The position numbers and the translations under genes were made by a program. Below the pieces are notes generated by a model. The model made no database searches. It worked only from the letters and a program-made list of their open reading frames with translations, and was not told the DNA's origin. This document shows positions 34,001-40,371 of a DNA stretch of 64,000 bases, piece after piece. This stretch comes from Microbacterium trichothecenolyticum (GTDB taxonomy: Bacteria; Actinomycetota; Actinomycetes; Actinomycetales; Microbacteriaceae): positions 124,001-188,000 of the forward strand of contig NZ_JYJA01000039.1 in assembly GCF_000956465.1 (NCBI RefSeq). The letters run 5' to 3'. Position 1 is the first letter of the stretch; each line of letters opens with the position of its first letter.

Positions 34001-35818
34001 CCGCGCGTTCTGGGATTCGCCCGCGATGAAGACGCCGAAGAGGCCGCGGTCGGGGATCGTCCCGCCGCTCGTCACGGCGATGTGCTGGGCGCCCGGACGC
34101 CCTGTGAGCACTCCGAGGTCGCGATCCCAGATGACGCGGGGGCGCAGCTCGGCGAACTCGTCGGACGGGAACCTGCCGGCGATGAGATCGAGCGTCGCCT
34201 CGTAGGCCGACCTGGGAAGCGAGCGGAACGGCGCGCTGCGCTTGAGCGTCTCGTACCAGCCCTCGACGTCGACGGGGCCGATCGCGGCGGCGGCGACCGT
34301 CTGCTGGGCGAGGATGTCGAGCGGGTTCTGCGGGATCGCGATCGCCTCGATCTGACCCGCGAGCATGCGTTCGGTCACGATCGCGGTGTGCAGCACGTCG
34401 CCGCGGTGCTTCGGGAAGAGGGCGGCCCGGCTCACCTCGCCGACCTGGTGGCCGGCGCGGCCGATGCGCTGGAGGCCCGAAGCCGCGCTCGGCGGGGCCT
34501 CGACCTGGATCACGAGGTCGACCGCCCCCATGTCGATGCCGAGCTCGAGGCTCGATGTCGCGACCACGCAGCGCAGGACGCCGGACTTCAGCTCCTCTTC
34601 GACCTGCGCCCGCTGCTCCTTCGACACGGAGCCGTGGTGCGCCTTCGCCAGCACCGGTTCTGCGCCTGCGGTCGCGCCGGCCTGCGCCATCATCGCGGCG
34701 GGAACCGTCTGATCGGGGAGGTCGAGGCCGAGGCGCTCGGAGTAGATCTCGTTCAGCCGGCCCGTGAGCCGCTCGGCGAGACGCCTCGAATTGCAGAACA
34801 CGATCGTCGAGCGGTGCAGCAGGATGCGATCGACGATTGCCTCTTCGACGTGGGGCCAGACCGACCCCGTCATCTCCGTCTCGCCGGCCCCGGAGGCCCG
34901 CGGTCTCGATCCCGAGGACTGTCCGTCGGCGAACCAGTCCTCGTCGATCGGCTCTTCGGCCGTGGCGCCCGGCTCTTCCCATGCGCCGTCGCCGTCGGAG
35001 CCGAACGGGCTCGGCGGCGGAGGCGGGTTCAGCATGTCTCCGATGGGCACGACGACCTTCATGTCGAAGGCCTTGCTCGCGCGCGGTGCCACGATCTCGA
35101 CGGGCTCTGCACCGCCGAGGAACCGCGCCACTTCATCGATCGGGCGCACGGTCGCCGACAGGCCGATGCGCTGCGCGGGTGGAGCATCGGGTGCGAACGA
35201 GCGTCGCAGCGCGTCGAGACGCTCCATGCTCACAGCCAGGTGAGCTCCGCGCTTGGTGGCCGCGACGGCGTGCACCTCGTCGACGATCACGGTGTGGACG
35301 TCGCGCAGCGTCTCGCCCGCGCGGCTCGTGAGCATGAGGTACAGCGACTCGGGGGTCGTGATGAGGATGTCGGGCGGCGTCTGCACGAGCTTGCGCCGGT
35401 CGCCCGCGGGGGTGTCGCCCGACCGCACGCCGACGGTGACGTCGGGAACGCTGAGGCCGAGGCGCCGCGCGGACTGCCCGATCCCGACAAGCGGCGACCG
35501 GAGATTGCGCTCCACGTCGACGCCGAGGGCCTTGAGAGGGGAGATGTAGAGGATCCGGGTGGCGGGGGCCGTAGCATCCCGTCGCTTCTTCTTGCCCTCG
35601 GGTGCCGGCGACGCCGGGCCCTTGTCGTGGAAGACGCGGTCGATCGCCCAGAGGAATGCCGACAGCGTCTTGCCCGAACCGGTCGGCGCGACGACGAGCG
35701 CATGCTTGCCGGCGGAGATCGCCTCCCACGCGCCCTTCTGCGCGTCGGTCGGGGCATGGAAGGCGCCGCGGAACCAGTCCTGCGTGGCAGGACCGAACCG
35801 CTCGAGGACGTCGCCCAT
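31025..35818 (-). CDS. lhr: Lhr-family large DEAD/DEAH helicase
   Basis: 1597 residues. RecA-like core: Walker A VVAPTGSGKTLSAF (K50), DEVH box at VIVDEVHAVAATKRG, and helicase motif VI QRIGRAGHQVG. A winged-helix and the large Lhr C-terminal region follow, as in full-length actinobacterial Lhr (about 1500 residues). Lhr is a 3'-5' DNA/RNA-DNA helicase linked to repair, which fits its overlap with the nei-type gene. The C-terminal tail (DALRQAQGPGG...) is encoded by a dispersed repeat at 31071-31092. ATG 35818 has GGAGGG immediately upstream. Confidence 0.94.
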   Translation of the reverse strand: MGDVLERFGPATQDWFRGAFHAPTDAQKGAWEAISAGKHALVVAPTGSGKTLSAFLWAIDRVFHDKGPASPAPEGKKKRRDATAPATRILYISPLKALGVDVERNLRSPLVGIGQSARRLGLSVPDVTVGVRSGDTPAGDRRKLVQTPPDILITTPESLYLMLTSRAGETLRDVHTVIVDEVHAVAATKRGAHLAVSMERLDALRRSFAPDAPPAQRIGLSATVRPIDEVARFLGGAEPVEIVAPRASKAFDMKVVVPIGDMLNPPPPPSPFGSDGDGAWEEPGATAEEPIDEDWFADGQSSGSRPRASGAGETEMTGSVWPHVEEAIVDRILLHRSTIVFCNSRRLAERLTGRLNEIYSERLGLDLPDQTVPAAMMAQAGATAGAEPVLAKAHHGSVSKEQRAQVEEELKSGVLRCVVATSSLELGIDMGAVDLVIQVEAPPSAASGLQRIGRAGHQVGEVSRAALFPKHRGDVLHTAIVTERMLAGQIEAIAIPQNPLDILAQQTVAAAAIGPVDVEGWYETLKRSAPFRSLPRSAYEATLDLIAGRFPSDEFAELRPRVIWDRDLGVLTGRPGAQHIAVTSGGTIPDRGLFGVFIAGESQNARVGELDEEMVYESRVNDVFTLGTTSWRIVEITHDRVNVLPAFGQPGKVPFWHGDGIGRPAELGEALGKFSREVSAAKPDKAESRLREAGLDEFAQDNLLAYLAEQREATGTLPTDRQLTVERGRDEVGDWRVILHSPYGMQVHAPWALAVNARIRERLGIDGSAVASDDGIIARIPDATAEPPGADLFVFDPDELDHIVTEEVGGSALFASRFRECAARALLMPRRNPGKRTPLWQQRQRSAQLLEVARRYPTFPIILETLREVLQDVYDVPSLLRLMRGIGERRIRLIETEPAQPSPFARDLLFGYVGAFMYEGDSPLAERRAAALSVDPALLSELLGKVEMRELLDPDVIAQFEREAQRLDPERRARGLEGVADLLRLLGPLDAADVAARLDPSPEVEASDLLDALISARRAIPVTIAGITRVAAIEDAGRLRDALGAPLPVGIPTAFLEPVADPLGDLLARYARTHGPFTADAAADRLGIGVAVARLTLQRLESQGRVTSGFFLPESSTTARADEAEWCDTEVLRRLRMRSLAAIRGSVEPVPQQAYARFLPVWQHVTRPLEGIDGVAAVVEQLAGVPIPASAWESLVLPARVADYTPGMLDELTATGEVVWSGHGSLPGRDGWIALHLADSAPLTLGAADALVETAPGSLDAQLLAALGGGGAYFAAQLRQATGAENEQSVVDALWRLTWAGLVTNDTFAPVRALVSGGSQAHRVSRRTPRARLYRGAAVRAVAASVPARPPAIGGRWSVLPAAEPDAALRATATASLLLDRYGVVTRGAVQSEGVPGGFAQTYRVLAGFEEAGHCRRGYVIEKLGAAQFAASATVDRLREFAGLSDPPPLRAVTLAATDPANPYGAALAWPALEGVSHRPGRKAGALVVLVDGALTLYLERGGKSALAFTGDEAALAAATRDLAATARARRLDTLTIEQVNGAFVYGTYVGKTLRDAGFVESPRGLTLRRLTAGDALRQAQGPGGAQGPDGRAGARA
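31071..31092. repeat. Dispersed GGTCCCTGAGCCTGTCG-type repeat inside lhr 3' end
   Basis: GGTCCCTGAGCCTGTCGCAG plus GG. This word is a common dispersed element in actinobacterial genomes (established knowledge). Here, on the coding strand, it supplies the LRQAQGPG residues of the helicase tail, and a partial copy lies next to it (31053-31064). Confidence 0.55.
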
Positions 35819-35929
35819 CCCTCCATCTTCGTCGTGATCGCCGACATCGGGCCAGGTTCCGTCCAGGACCGTCGCGTAGGCTCCCTGCGTGCGTGCACCC
35901 CCGGCACGCGCTCACCGCCGAGGACCGTG

Positions 35930-36394
35930 ATGGAATCGATGCCCTCGAGCGAGCCCACGGCCCCGGCTCCGCTCACCCGCCGCACCAGCCCGGCGCTCGC
36001 CGACCGGTCGTGGATGCGTTCTCGACGCGTGCAGACCTTCGGGCTCGGCGCCCTCTGCGGCGCCTTGGGGCTCTCGCTCGTGGTCGTCGTCACCACCATC
36101 CTCGGAGCGTCGCAGAATCAGGCACCCCTGCTGCCGGCCGGCCCTGCGCCCGTCTCGGAGCCCGGACCCCCGGCATCCGTCCCCGCCACGCCGTCGCCGT
36201 CCTCGACACCGACGGACGAGCCGGTCCAGGACGCGGATGCCGAGCCCGAGGCCCCTGTCGAGCAGCCGGTTGTCGCGGTCCCTGCGCCTGCGCCTGCGCC
36301 TGAGCCCACCCCGACCCAGCCTCCGGCCGAGGAGTCCACGGGCAATGCTGGCAACAGCGCGAATGCGCCGGGTCAGCTCAAGAAGAAGCCCTGA
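35930..36394 (+). CDS. Single-pass membrane protein with proline-rich extracellular tail
   Basis: 154 residues. ATG 35930 is chosen with GAGGA 5-6 nt upstream; GTG 35927 and ATG 35939 are alternatives. A short cytoplasmic basic segment precedes a membrane helix at about residues 38-60 (FGLGALCGALGLSLVVVVTTILGA). The outside part is low-complexity Pro/Ala/Glu (PAPAPAPEPTPTQPP) ending QLKKKP. It resembles cell-wall spanning or secreted stalk proteins of unknown role. It is divergent from lhr. Confidence 0.65.
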   Translation: MESMPSSEPTAPAPLTRRTSPALADRSWMRSRRVQTFGLGALCGALGLSLVVVVTTILGASQNQAPLLPAGPAPVSEPGPPASVPATPSPSSTPTDEPVQDADAEPEAPVEQPVVAVPAPAPAPEPTPTQPPAEESTGNAGNSANAPGQLKKKP

Positions 36395-36403
36395 GCGTCT
36401 GAG

Positions 36404-36586
36404 TCAGCGCTCGTCAGGCAGAAGGATCCAGAGCAGCAGGTACATCAGGATCGAGACGCCGAAGAACACGGTCGAGCCGATCCAGAGGACACGCACCGGC
36501 ACCACGCTGCATCCGAAGCGGTCGGCGATGCCCTGGCAGACTCCGGCGATCATGCGCCCTTTCAGCGGGCGGACCAGGCGATGCAT
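36404..36586 (-). CDS. PspC-domain miniprotein, copy A
   Basis: 60 residues starting at ATG 36586 (MHRLVRPLKGRMIAGVCQGIA). It consists of one PspC domain: the GRMIAGVCQGIADRFG head and a hydrophobic helix VFFGVSILMYLLLWILLP. PspC proteins sense membrane stress, usually as larger proteins. CATGAT (36593-36598, minus strand) ends 6 nt before the start. It is a tandem paralogue of the next gene with identical length. Confidence 0.85.
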   Translation of the reverse strand: MHRLVRPLKGRMIAGVCQGIADRFGCSVVPVRVLWIGSTVFFGVSILMYLLLWILLPDER

Positions 36587-36592
36587 GCGTTC

Positions 36593-36598
36593 ATCATG
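36593..36598 (-). promoter_or_regulatory. -10 box CATGAT
   Basis: Ends 6 nt before ATG 36586 of PspC-domain copy A. Confidence 0.45.
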
Positions 36599-36625
36599 GC
36601 CTGGCGCTCCCGACCGCACCAGGGG

Positions 36626-36808
36626 TCAGCGCTCGGAGGGCACCAGGATCCAGAGCAGGATGTAGATCCACAGCGACAGGCCGAAGAAGACGACCGCGAT
36701 CAGGGTCAGGATGCGCACGAGGGTGACGTTCCACCCGAAGCGGTTGGCGATGGCGGCGCAGACGCCGGCGATCCATCGGCCTTGCTGAGGTCGCACGAGT
36801 GAATTCAT
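36626..36808 (-). CDS. PspC-domain miniprotein, copy B
   Basis: 60 residues from ATG 36808 (MNSLVRPQQGRWIAGVCAAIANRFG), again a lone PspC domain with the helix VVFFGLSLWIYILLWILVP. About half of its residues are identical to copy A, and both end DER or SER. It lies 39 bp upstream of copy A and has its own CAGGAT box, so the pair may be expressed separately. It presumably acts at the membrane. Confidence 0.85.
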   Translation of the reverse strand: MNSLVRPQQGRWIAGVCAAIANRFGWNVTLVRILTLIAVVFFGLSLWIYILLWILVPSER

Positions 36809-36814
36809 GCGTCC

Positions 36815-36820
36815 ATCCTG
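36815..36820 (-). promoter_or_regulatory. -10 box CAGGAT
   Basis: Ends 6 nt before ATG 36808 of PspC-domain copy B. Confidence 0.45.
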
Positions 36821-36852
36821 CTCGCCTCGACGCGCGACCGCACGGGTGCGAG

Positions 36853-36898
36853 CCCCCCGCTTCGCGCGGGGGCCAGGCCCCCCGCTTCGCGCGGGGGC
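36853..36898. repeat. Two identical 25-bp hairpin repeats
   Basis: CCCCCGC-TTCGC-GCGGGGG occurs at 36854-36872 and again at 36879-36897 with exact period 25. They lie upstream of PspC copy B and downstream of the abc-f gene terminator. Confidence 0.85.
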
Positions 36899-36948
36899 CA
36901 GGCCGCGCTCACCGTCCGCCGTTCCGGAGACGACGGTCCCCACGCCCT

Positions 36949-36978
36949 CTCCAGGCGCCGCCGGCGCGGCGCCTGGAG
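36949..36978 (-). terminator. Strong hairpin terminator of the ABC-F gene
   Basis: CTCCAGGCGCCGC (36949-36961) and GCGGCGCCTGGAG (36966-36978) form a perfect 13-bp stem with a 4-nt loop (CGGC), 35 bp beyond the leftward ABC-F stop. Confidence 0.7.
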
Positions 36979-37012
36979 CCTCGGGGCGCGTGGGCCCGGC
37001 CGCGACCGGGTG

Positions 37013-38698
37013 TCAGCGCTCGGTGAGCGTGCCGTCTCTGTCGAGCTCGAGGACGAGGTTCACTCCGATGCGCTCGAGGAACGCGTCGTCATGGCTCACC
37101 ACCAGCACCGCACCGCGGTAAGCCGCGATCGCGTCGACGAGCTGGTCGACCGTGTCGAGGTCGAGGTTGTTCGTCGGCTCGTCGAACACGAGCAGCTGCG
37201 GCGGCGGATCGGCGAGCATGAGCCGCGCGAGCGCGACCCGGAAGCGCTCGCCGCCCGACAGCGTCCCGACCGGGCGCTCGACCGCGGCCCCTCGGATGAG
37301 GAACCGCGCGAGCCGGTTGCGCAGCTCGACGATCGTCACACTCGGCGCCGACGGCGCGACGTTCTCGAGCACGGACGCCGCATCGTCGAGTCCGTCCACG
37401 CGCTGCGGCAGGTACCCGACCCGGTCGGTGTGCAGCTCACCACGTACCGAATTCAGGATCGGTTCGTCCGGCGCCTGCGGCCCCCGCGCAATTCCGGGGG
37501 TGTCCGCACCGGAGGCGTCCACCGATCCTGAATCGGGTACGACAGCAGCGACGGGAGCGACCAGCTTCTCGAGCAGCGTCGTCTTGCCCGCGCCGTTCGG
37601 CCCGATCAGCGCGACCCGCTCGGGGCCCTGGACGATCCACGAGCGCTCGCCGTCGCCGAGGGTGGCGATGCGGCGGCCCGCGGGCACGCCGGGGTCCGGC
37701 AGGTCGATCTTCACGATGTCGTCGTCGCGCACGCGGCGTTCCGCGGCATCGAGCGCTTCCCGGGCGGATGCCTCGCGGTCGGCCTTCTCGCCGCGCAGCT
37801 TGCCCGCCGACACCTGGGCGGCCATGCGGCGCCCGTTCGCGACGATCTTCGGCACGCGCTTCTCGTCGAACGCCTTCTGCCCCATCGCGGCGCGGCGCGA
37901 GATGGTCGTCTCGGCCTCGATGCGCTGGCGCTTCTCGCGCTTGACCGCCTGGCGCGCGGCGCGCTCGGCATCGCGGGCGGCGCCCTGCTCGGCATCCAGC
38001 CACGCCCGCCACTCGGAATACGGGCCGCCGAAGACCGACAGCGTGTTCGCGTAGAGCTCGGCGGTGTCGTCCATCAACTCCAGGAGCGACGTGTCGTGGC
38101 TGACCACGATCAGCGCACCACGCCACGAGCGCACCATGTCGTGCAGCCGCGCCCTGGCTTCCCGGTCGAGGTTGTTGGTGGGCTCGTCCAGCAGCGCGAT
38201 CGACGCACCACGCAGCCGGATGCCGGCGATCGCGGTCAGAACCGCCTCGCCGCCCGACAGCTGCCCGACGCTGCGGTCGAGCATGTCGGGGGCGAGGCCG
38301 GCTTCGGCGAGCGCCGCGTGTGCGCGCGCCTCGATATCCCAGTCGGAGCCGACCGCGTCGAAGTGGCGCGGGTCGGCGTCGCCGGACTCGATGGCGCGCA
38401 GCGCCCGGAGCGTGTCGCCGACGCCGAGCAGGTCGGCGACGGGCCGGTCGACGTCGAGCGTCAGGCGCTGCGGAAGGTACGCAGCATCCGTCGCCCCTGC
38501 GATGTGACCGCCGGAGAGCGTGAGCTCGCCGGCGATGAGCCGCAGGAGCGTGGACTTGCCTGAGCCGTTCCGGCCGACGAGACCGGTGCGGCCCGTGCCG
38601 AACGATCCGGAGACATCTGAGAGCGCGGCGGTGCCGTCGGGCCACGCGAACGAGACGCGGTCGAGGACGATGGCAGGGGTGAGGGTGTGAGCGGGCAT
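37013..38698 (-). CDS. ABC-F family ATPase (ribosome-associated)
   Basis: 561 residues with two ABC domains: Walker A GLVGRNGSGKSTLLRL and ALIGPNGAGKTTLLEKL; signatures LSGGEAVLTA and LSGGERFRVALARLML; Walker B LLDEPTNNLD and VFDEPTNNLD. The linker between domains (about residues 215-300) is charged and helical. There is no membrane domain, so this is an ABC-F protein that acts on the ribosome (translation factor or antibiotic protection). A long leader with a possible mini-ORF precedes it. AGGAGGCC lies before ATG 38698. Confidence 0.92.
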   Translation of the reverse strand: MPAHTLTPAIVLDRVSFAWPDGTAALSDVSGSFGTGRTGLVGRNGSGKSTLLRLIAGELTLSGGHIAGATDAAYLPQRLTLDVDRPVADLLGVGDTLRALRAIESGDADPRHFDAVGSDWDIEARAHAALAEAGLAPDMLDRSVGQLSGGEAVLTAIAGIRLRGASIALLDEPTNNLDREARARLHDMVRSWRGALIVVSHDTSLLELMDDTAELYANTLSVFGGPYSEWRAWLDAEQGAARDAERAARQAVKREKRQRIEAETTISRRAAMGQKAFDEKRVPKIVANGRRMAAQVSAGKLRGEKADREASAREALDAAERRVRDDDIVKIDLPDPGVPAGRRIATLGDGERSWIVQGPERVALIGPNGAGKTTLLEKLVAPVAAVVPDSGSVDASGADTPGIARGPQAPDEPILNSVRGELHTDRVGYLPQRVDGLDDAASVLENVAPSAPSVTIVELRNRLARFLIRGAAVERPVGTLSGGERFRVALARLMLADPPPQLLVFDEPTNNLDLDTVDQLVDAIAAYRGAVLVVSHDDAFLERIGVNLVLELDRDGTLTER

Positions 38699-38709
38699 GA
38701 GGCCTCCTG

Positions 38710-38730
38710 TGTCAGACGTGCGCTGACACC
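38710..38730 (-). promoter_or_regulatory. Hairpin over the ABC-F ribosome binding region
   Basis: GTGTCAG (38710-38716) and CTGACAC (38724-38730) form a 7-bp stem just upstream of the AGGAGG of the ABC-F gene. With the CGTCGA-GAG-TCGACG stem at 38818-38832, it could form part of an attenuator. Confidence 0.45.
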
Positions 38731-38843
38731 GAGGGCCGCAGAGCGCCGCCCGGACGTGCCGGGGCGGGGCGAAGAAGCGGCGGATCGACGGCAGCGCGAA
38801 ATGTTCCAGCGCTGGCGCGTCGAGAGTCGACGGAGCAGCGCGA

Positions 38844-38873
38844 TTACAGCGCGGTCGCGTCGATCAGCTTCAA
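38844..38873 (-). CDS. Candidate ABC-F leader peptide MKLIDATAL
   Basis: TTG 38873 begins a 9-codon frame ending TAA 38844, preceded by GAGGA at 6-nt spacing. A TATGGT -10-like box (about 38911-38916, minus strand) lies upstream, so the frame would sit inside the roughly 200-nt leader of the ABC-F mRNA. Leader peptides with attenuation are known for several antibiotic-responsive ABC-F genes; the sequence itself is not one I recognise. Confidence 0.35.
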   Translation of the reverse strand: MKLIDATAL

Positions 38874-38940
38874 GGGAGTTCCTCACGGAGGGGACAAGGC
38901 CGTCAGCCACCATAGCCGACATCCCTGGGCAGGGCCAGGG

Positions 38941-38970
38941 TTTCGACTCGCAGGCTCGCTCAGCGACCGG
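38941..38970. repeat. Dispersed TTTCGACTCGCAGGCTCGCTC element
   Basis: It begins TTTCGACTCGCAGG at 38941 and continues CTCGCTCAGCGACCGG. It is a half-copy of the palindromic element family found at 44211-44281, 49330-49429 and 52362-52440, and overlaps the 3' end of the esterase gene. Confidence 0.55.
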
Positions 38971-39631
38971 GGGCGTCCGTGCGTTCTTCGAGCTGCTTGT
39001 CGAGGAAGATGCGCACGTCGTCGAGCTCCTGCTCCGAGACGCTGTGCGTGAGACCGGGGTAGACGCGGCCGCTGAGGTCGACGCGTTCGGGCAGCCATTG
39101 TGTCGTGTGCTCCACGAGGAAGCCCGGGATGACGTCGTCGTTCGTGCCCCTGCCCCAGAACACGGGCGGTCGCCGCTCGGCCAGCTCAGCGTCCTTCGGC
39201 AGGTCGCCGGGAGTCACGTAGCCCGACAGGTTCACGGCGAACGAGAACCGTTGGGGCGCGAGCCGCATCGCCTGCAGCGACACCGCTGCGCCTTGCGAGA
39301 AACCGAGAAGACCGACGGATGCTGCGTCCCCTGCGTGTGCATCGACCCAGGCGATCACGGCCTCGGCCGCGCGCGTGACGTGGGAGGGGTCGCGGCCGTC
39401 CAGGCCGTCGATCGGGTACCAGGAGCGACCGGGCGCCGGCCACGGCGGAACGAGCGGAGCGGCAAGGCTCGCGACCGCGAAGGCGTCGGGAAGATAGCCG
39501 CGCAGGGGATAGAGGTCGTGTTCGTCGGCCCCGTAGCCGTGCAGGAGAAGGAGGAGGTGGCGTCCTGCGAGCGCCGACCGCTCGGTCGACCACAGCACGG
39601 CGTCGGCGTCGAGGACGAGCGCTTCCGGCAT
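38960..39631 (-). CDS. Alpha/beta hydrolase, phospholipase/carboxylesterase type
   Basis: 223 residues from ATG 39631. The Ser-Asp-His triad is S112 (LGFSQGAAV), D165 or D166 (GTNDDVIP) and H196 (GLTHSVSEQ). The oxyanion motif LLLLHGYGADEHDL is typical of the YpfH/carboxylesterase family of about 220 residues. It has no signal peptide. It probably hydrolyses short acyl esters in the cytoplasm. CAGGAT (39638-39643, minus strand) ends 6 nt before the start. Confidence 0.9.
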   Translation of the reverse strand: MPEALVLDADAVLWSTERSALAGRHLLLLLHGYGADEHDLYPLRGYLPDAFAVASLAAPLVPPWPAPGRSWYPIDGLDGRDPSHVTRAAEAVIAWVDAHAGDAASVGLLGFSQGAAVSLQAMRLAPQRFSFAVNLSGYVTPGDLPKDAELAERRPPVFWGRGTNDDVIPGFLVEHTTQWLPERVDLSGRVYPGLTHSVSEQELDDVRIFLDKQLEERTDAPGR

Positions 39632-39637
39632 GTCCTC

Positions 39638-39643
39638 ATCCTG
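39638..39643 (-). promoter_or_regulatory. -10 box CAGGAT
   Basis: Ends 6 nt before ATG 39631 of the alpha/beta hydrolase gene. Confidence 0.45.
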
Positions 39644-39707
39644 GCACGCGGGGCCGACACGGCCGAGGTGGGAACAGCGGTCCTCGTCGCGGGTGGGTCG
39701 CGCGGGG

Positions 39708-39713
39708 TATACA
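39708..39713 (+). promoter_or_regulatory. -10 box TATACA
   Basis: Ends 6 nt before ATG 39720. GGAGG within that gap could also act as a Shine-Dalgarno if transcription begins further upstream. Confidence 0.5.
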
Positions 39714-39719
39714 GGAGGC

Positions 39720-40307
39720 ATGTCCGTGCGCACTCCCGACCCCGAGCCTGCGGGCGACGAGCCGTTCGGCCCGCCTGCCGGCAACATCTCGAACCCTGCG
39801 TGGCTGAGCGACATCGAGCTCGAGGAGGCTCGCCGCCGCCTGCCCATGCTCTACGTCGAGGGCGTTCCGGTGCGCACCGACGGCATGGGACAGGTCACGC
39901 AGGTCGGCATCCTGCTGCGGGCGACCCCCATCGGCGAGATCTCGCGCACCATCGTGTCGGGTCGTGTGCGGTACGGTGAGACCGTCCGCGACGCGCTGTT
40001 CCGGCACCTCGAGAACGACCTGGGGCCGATGGCGTTCCCGATGCTGCCGCCGCAGCCGACGCCCTTCACGGTCGCCGAGTACTTCCCGCTCCCGGGCGTG
40101 AGCGCCTACCACGACGACCGCCAGCACGCCGTGTCGCTCGCCTTCGTCGTCCCCGTCACCGGCACGTGCGAGCCGCGTCAGGACGCGCTCGAGGTGACCT
40201 GGCTGACGCCGGAGGAGGCGGCATCCGATGCCCTCTCCGCGGAGATGGAGGGCGGACGCGGAACCCTCGTGCGCATGGCGCTCGCAAGCGTCGGCGCGCT
40301 GCGCTGA
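39720..40307 (+). CDS. Nudix-like protein (DUF4916 type) with degenerate Nudix box
   Basis: 195 residues from ATG 39720. The core TQVGILLRATPIGEISRTIVSGRVRYGETVRDALFRHLENDLG is a Nudix-like fold. The box reads G-x5-E-x7-RHLENDLG, where the canonical REUXEEXGU has Glu residues; H, N and D replace them. It is therefore uncertain whether it hydrolyses nucleoside diphosphate derivatives. C-terminal strands VAEYFPLPGV and VTWLTPEEA are family-like. Confidence 0.85.
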   Translation: MSVRTPDPEPAGDEPFGPPAGNISNPAWLSDIELEEARRRLPMLYVEGVPVRTDGMGQVTQVGILLRATPIGEISRTIVSGRVRYGETVRDALFRHLENDLGPMAFPMLPPQPTPFTVAEYFPLPGVSAYHDDRQHAVSLAFVVPVTGTCEPRQDALEVTWLTPEEAASDALSAEMEGGRGTLVRMALASVGALR

Positions 40308-40359
40308 CTCTCCCGCATCCGCCGGGATCCCGCCCTCGCGCGGTGTCCCCGCCCGCGCA

Positions 40360-40365
40360 TAGGCT
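40360..40365 (+). promoter_or_regulatory. -10 box TAGGCT of a leaderless promoter
   Basis: Ends 6 nt before GTG 40372 of the oligopeptidase gene. Confidence 0.6.
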
Positions 40366-40371
40366 CGCAGG

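Noticed and set aside
32597..36394. 1265-codon open frame antisense to lhr
   Set aside because: Only its last 154 codons (from 35930) look like a real protein; the rest is complementary to the helicase domains.
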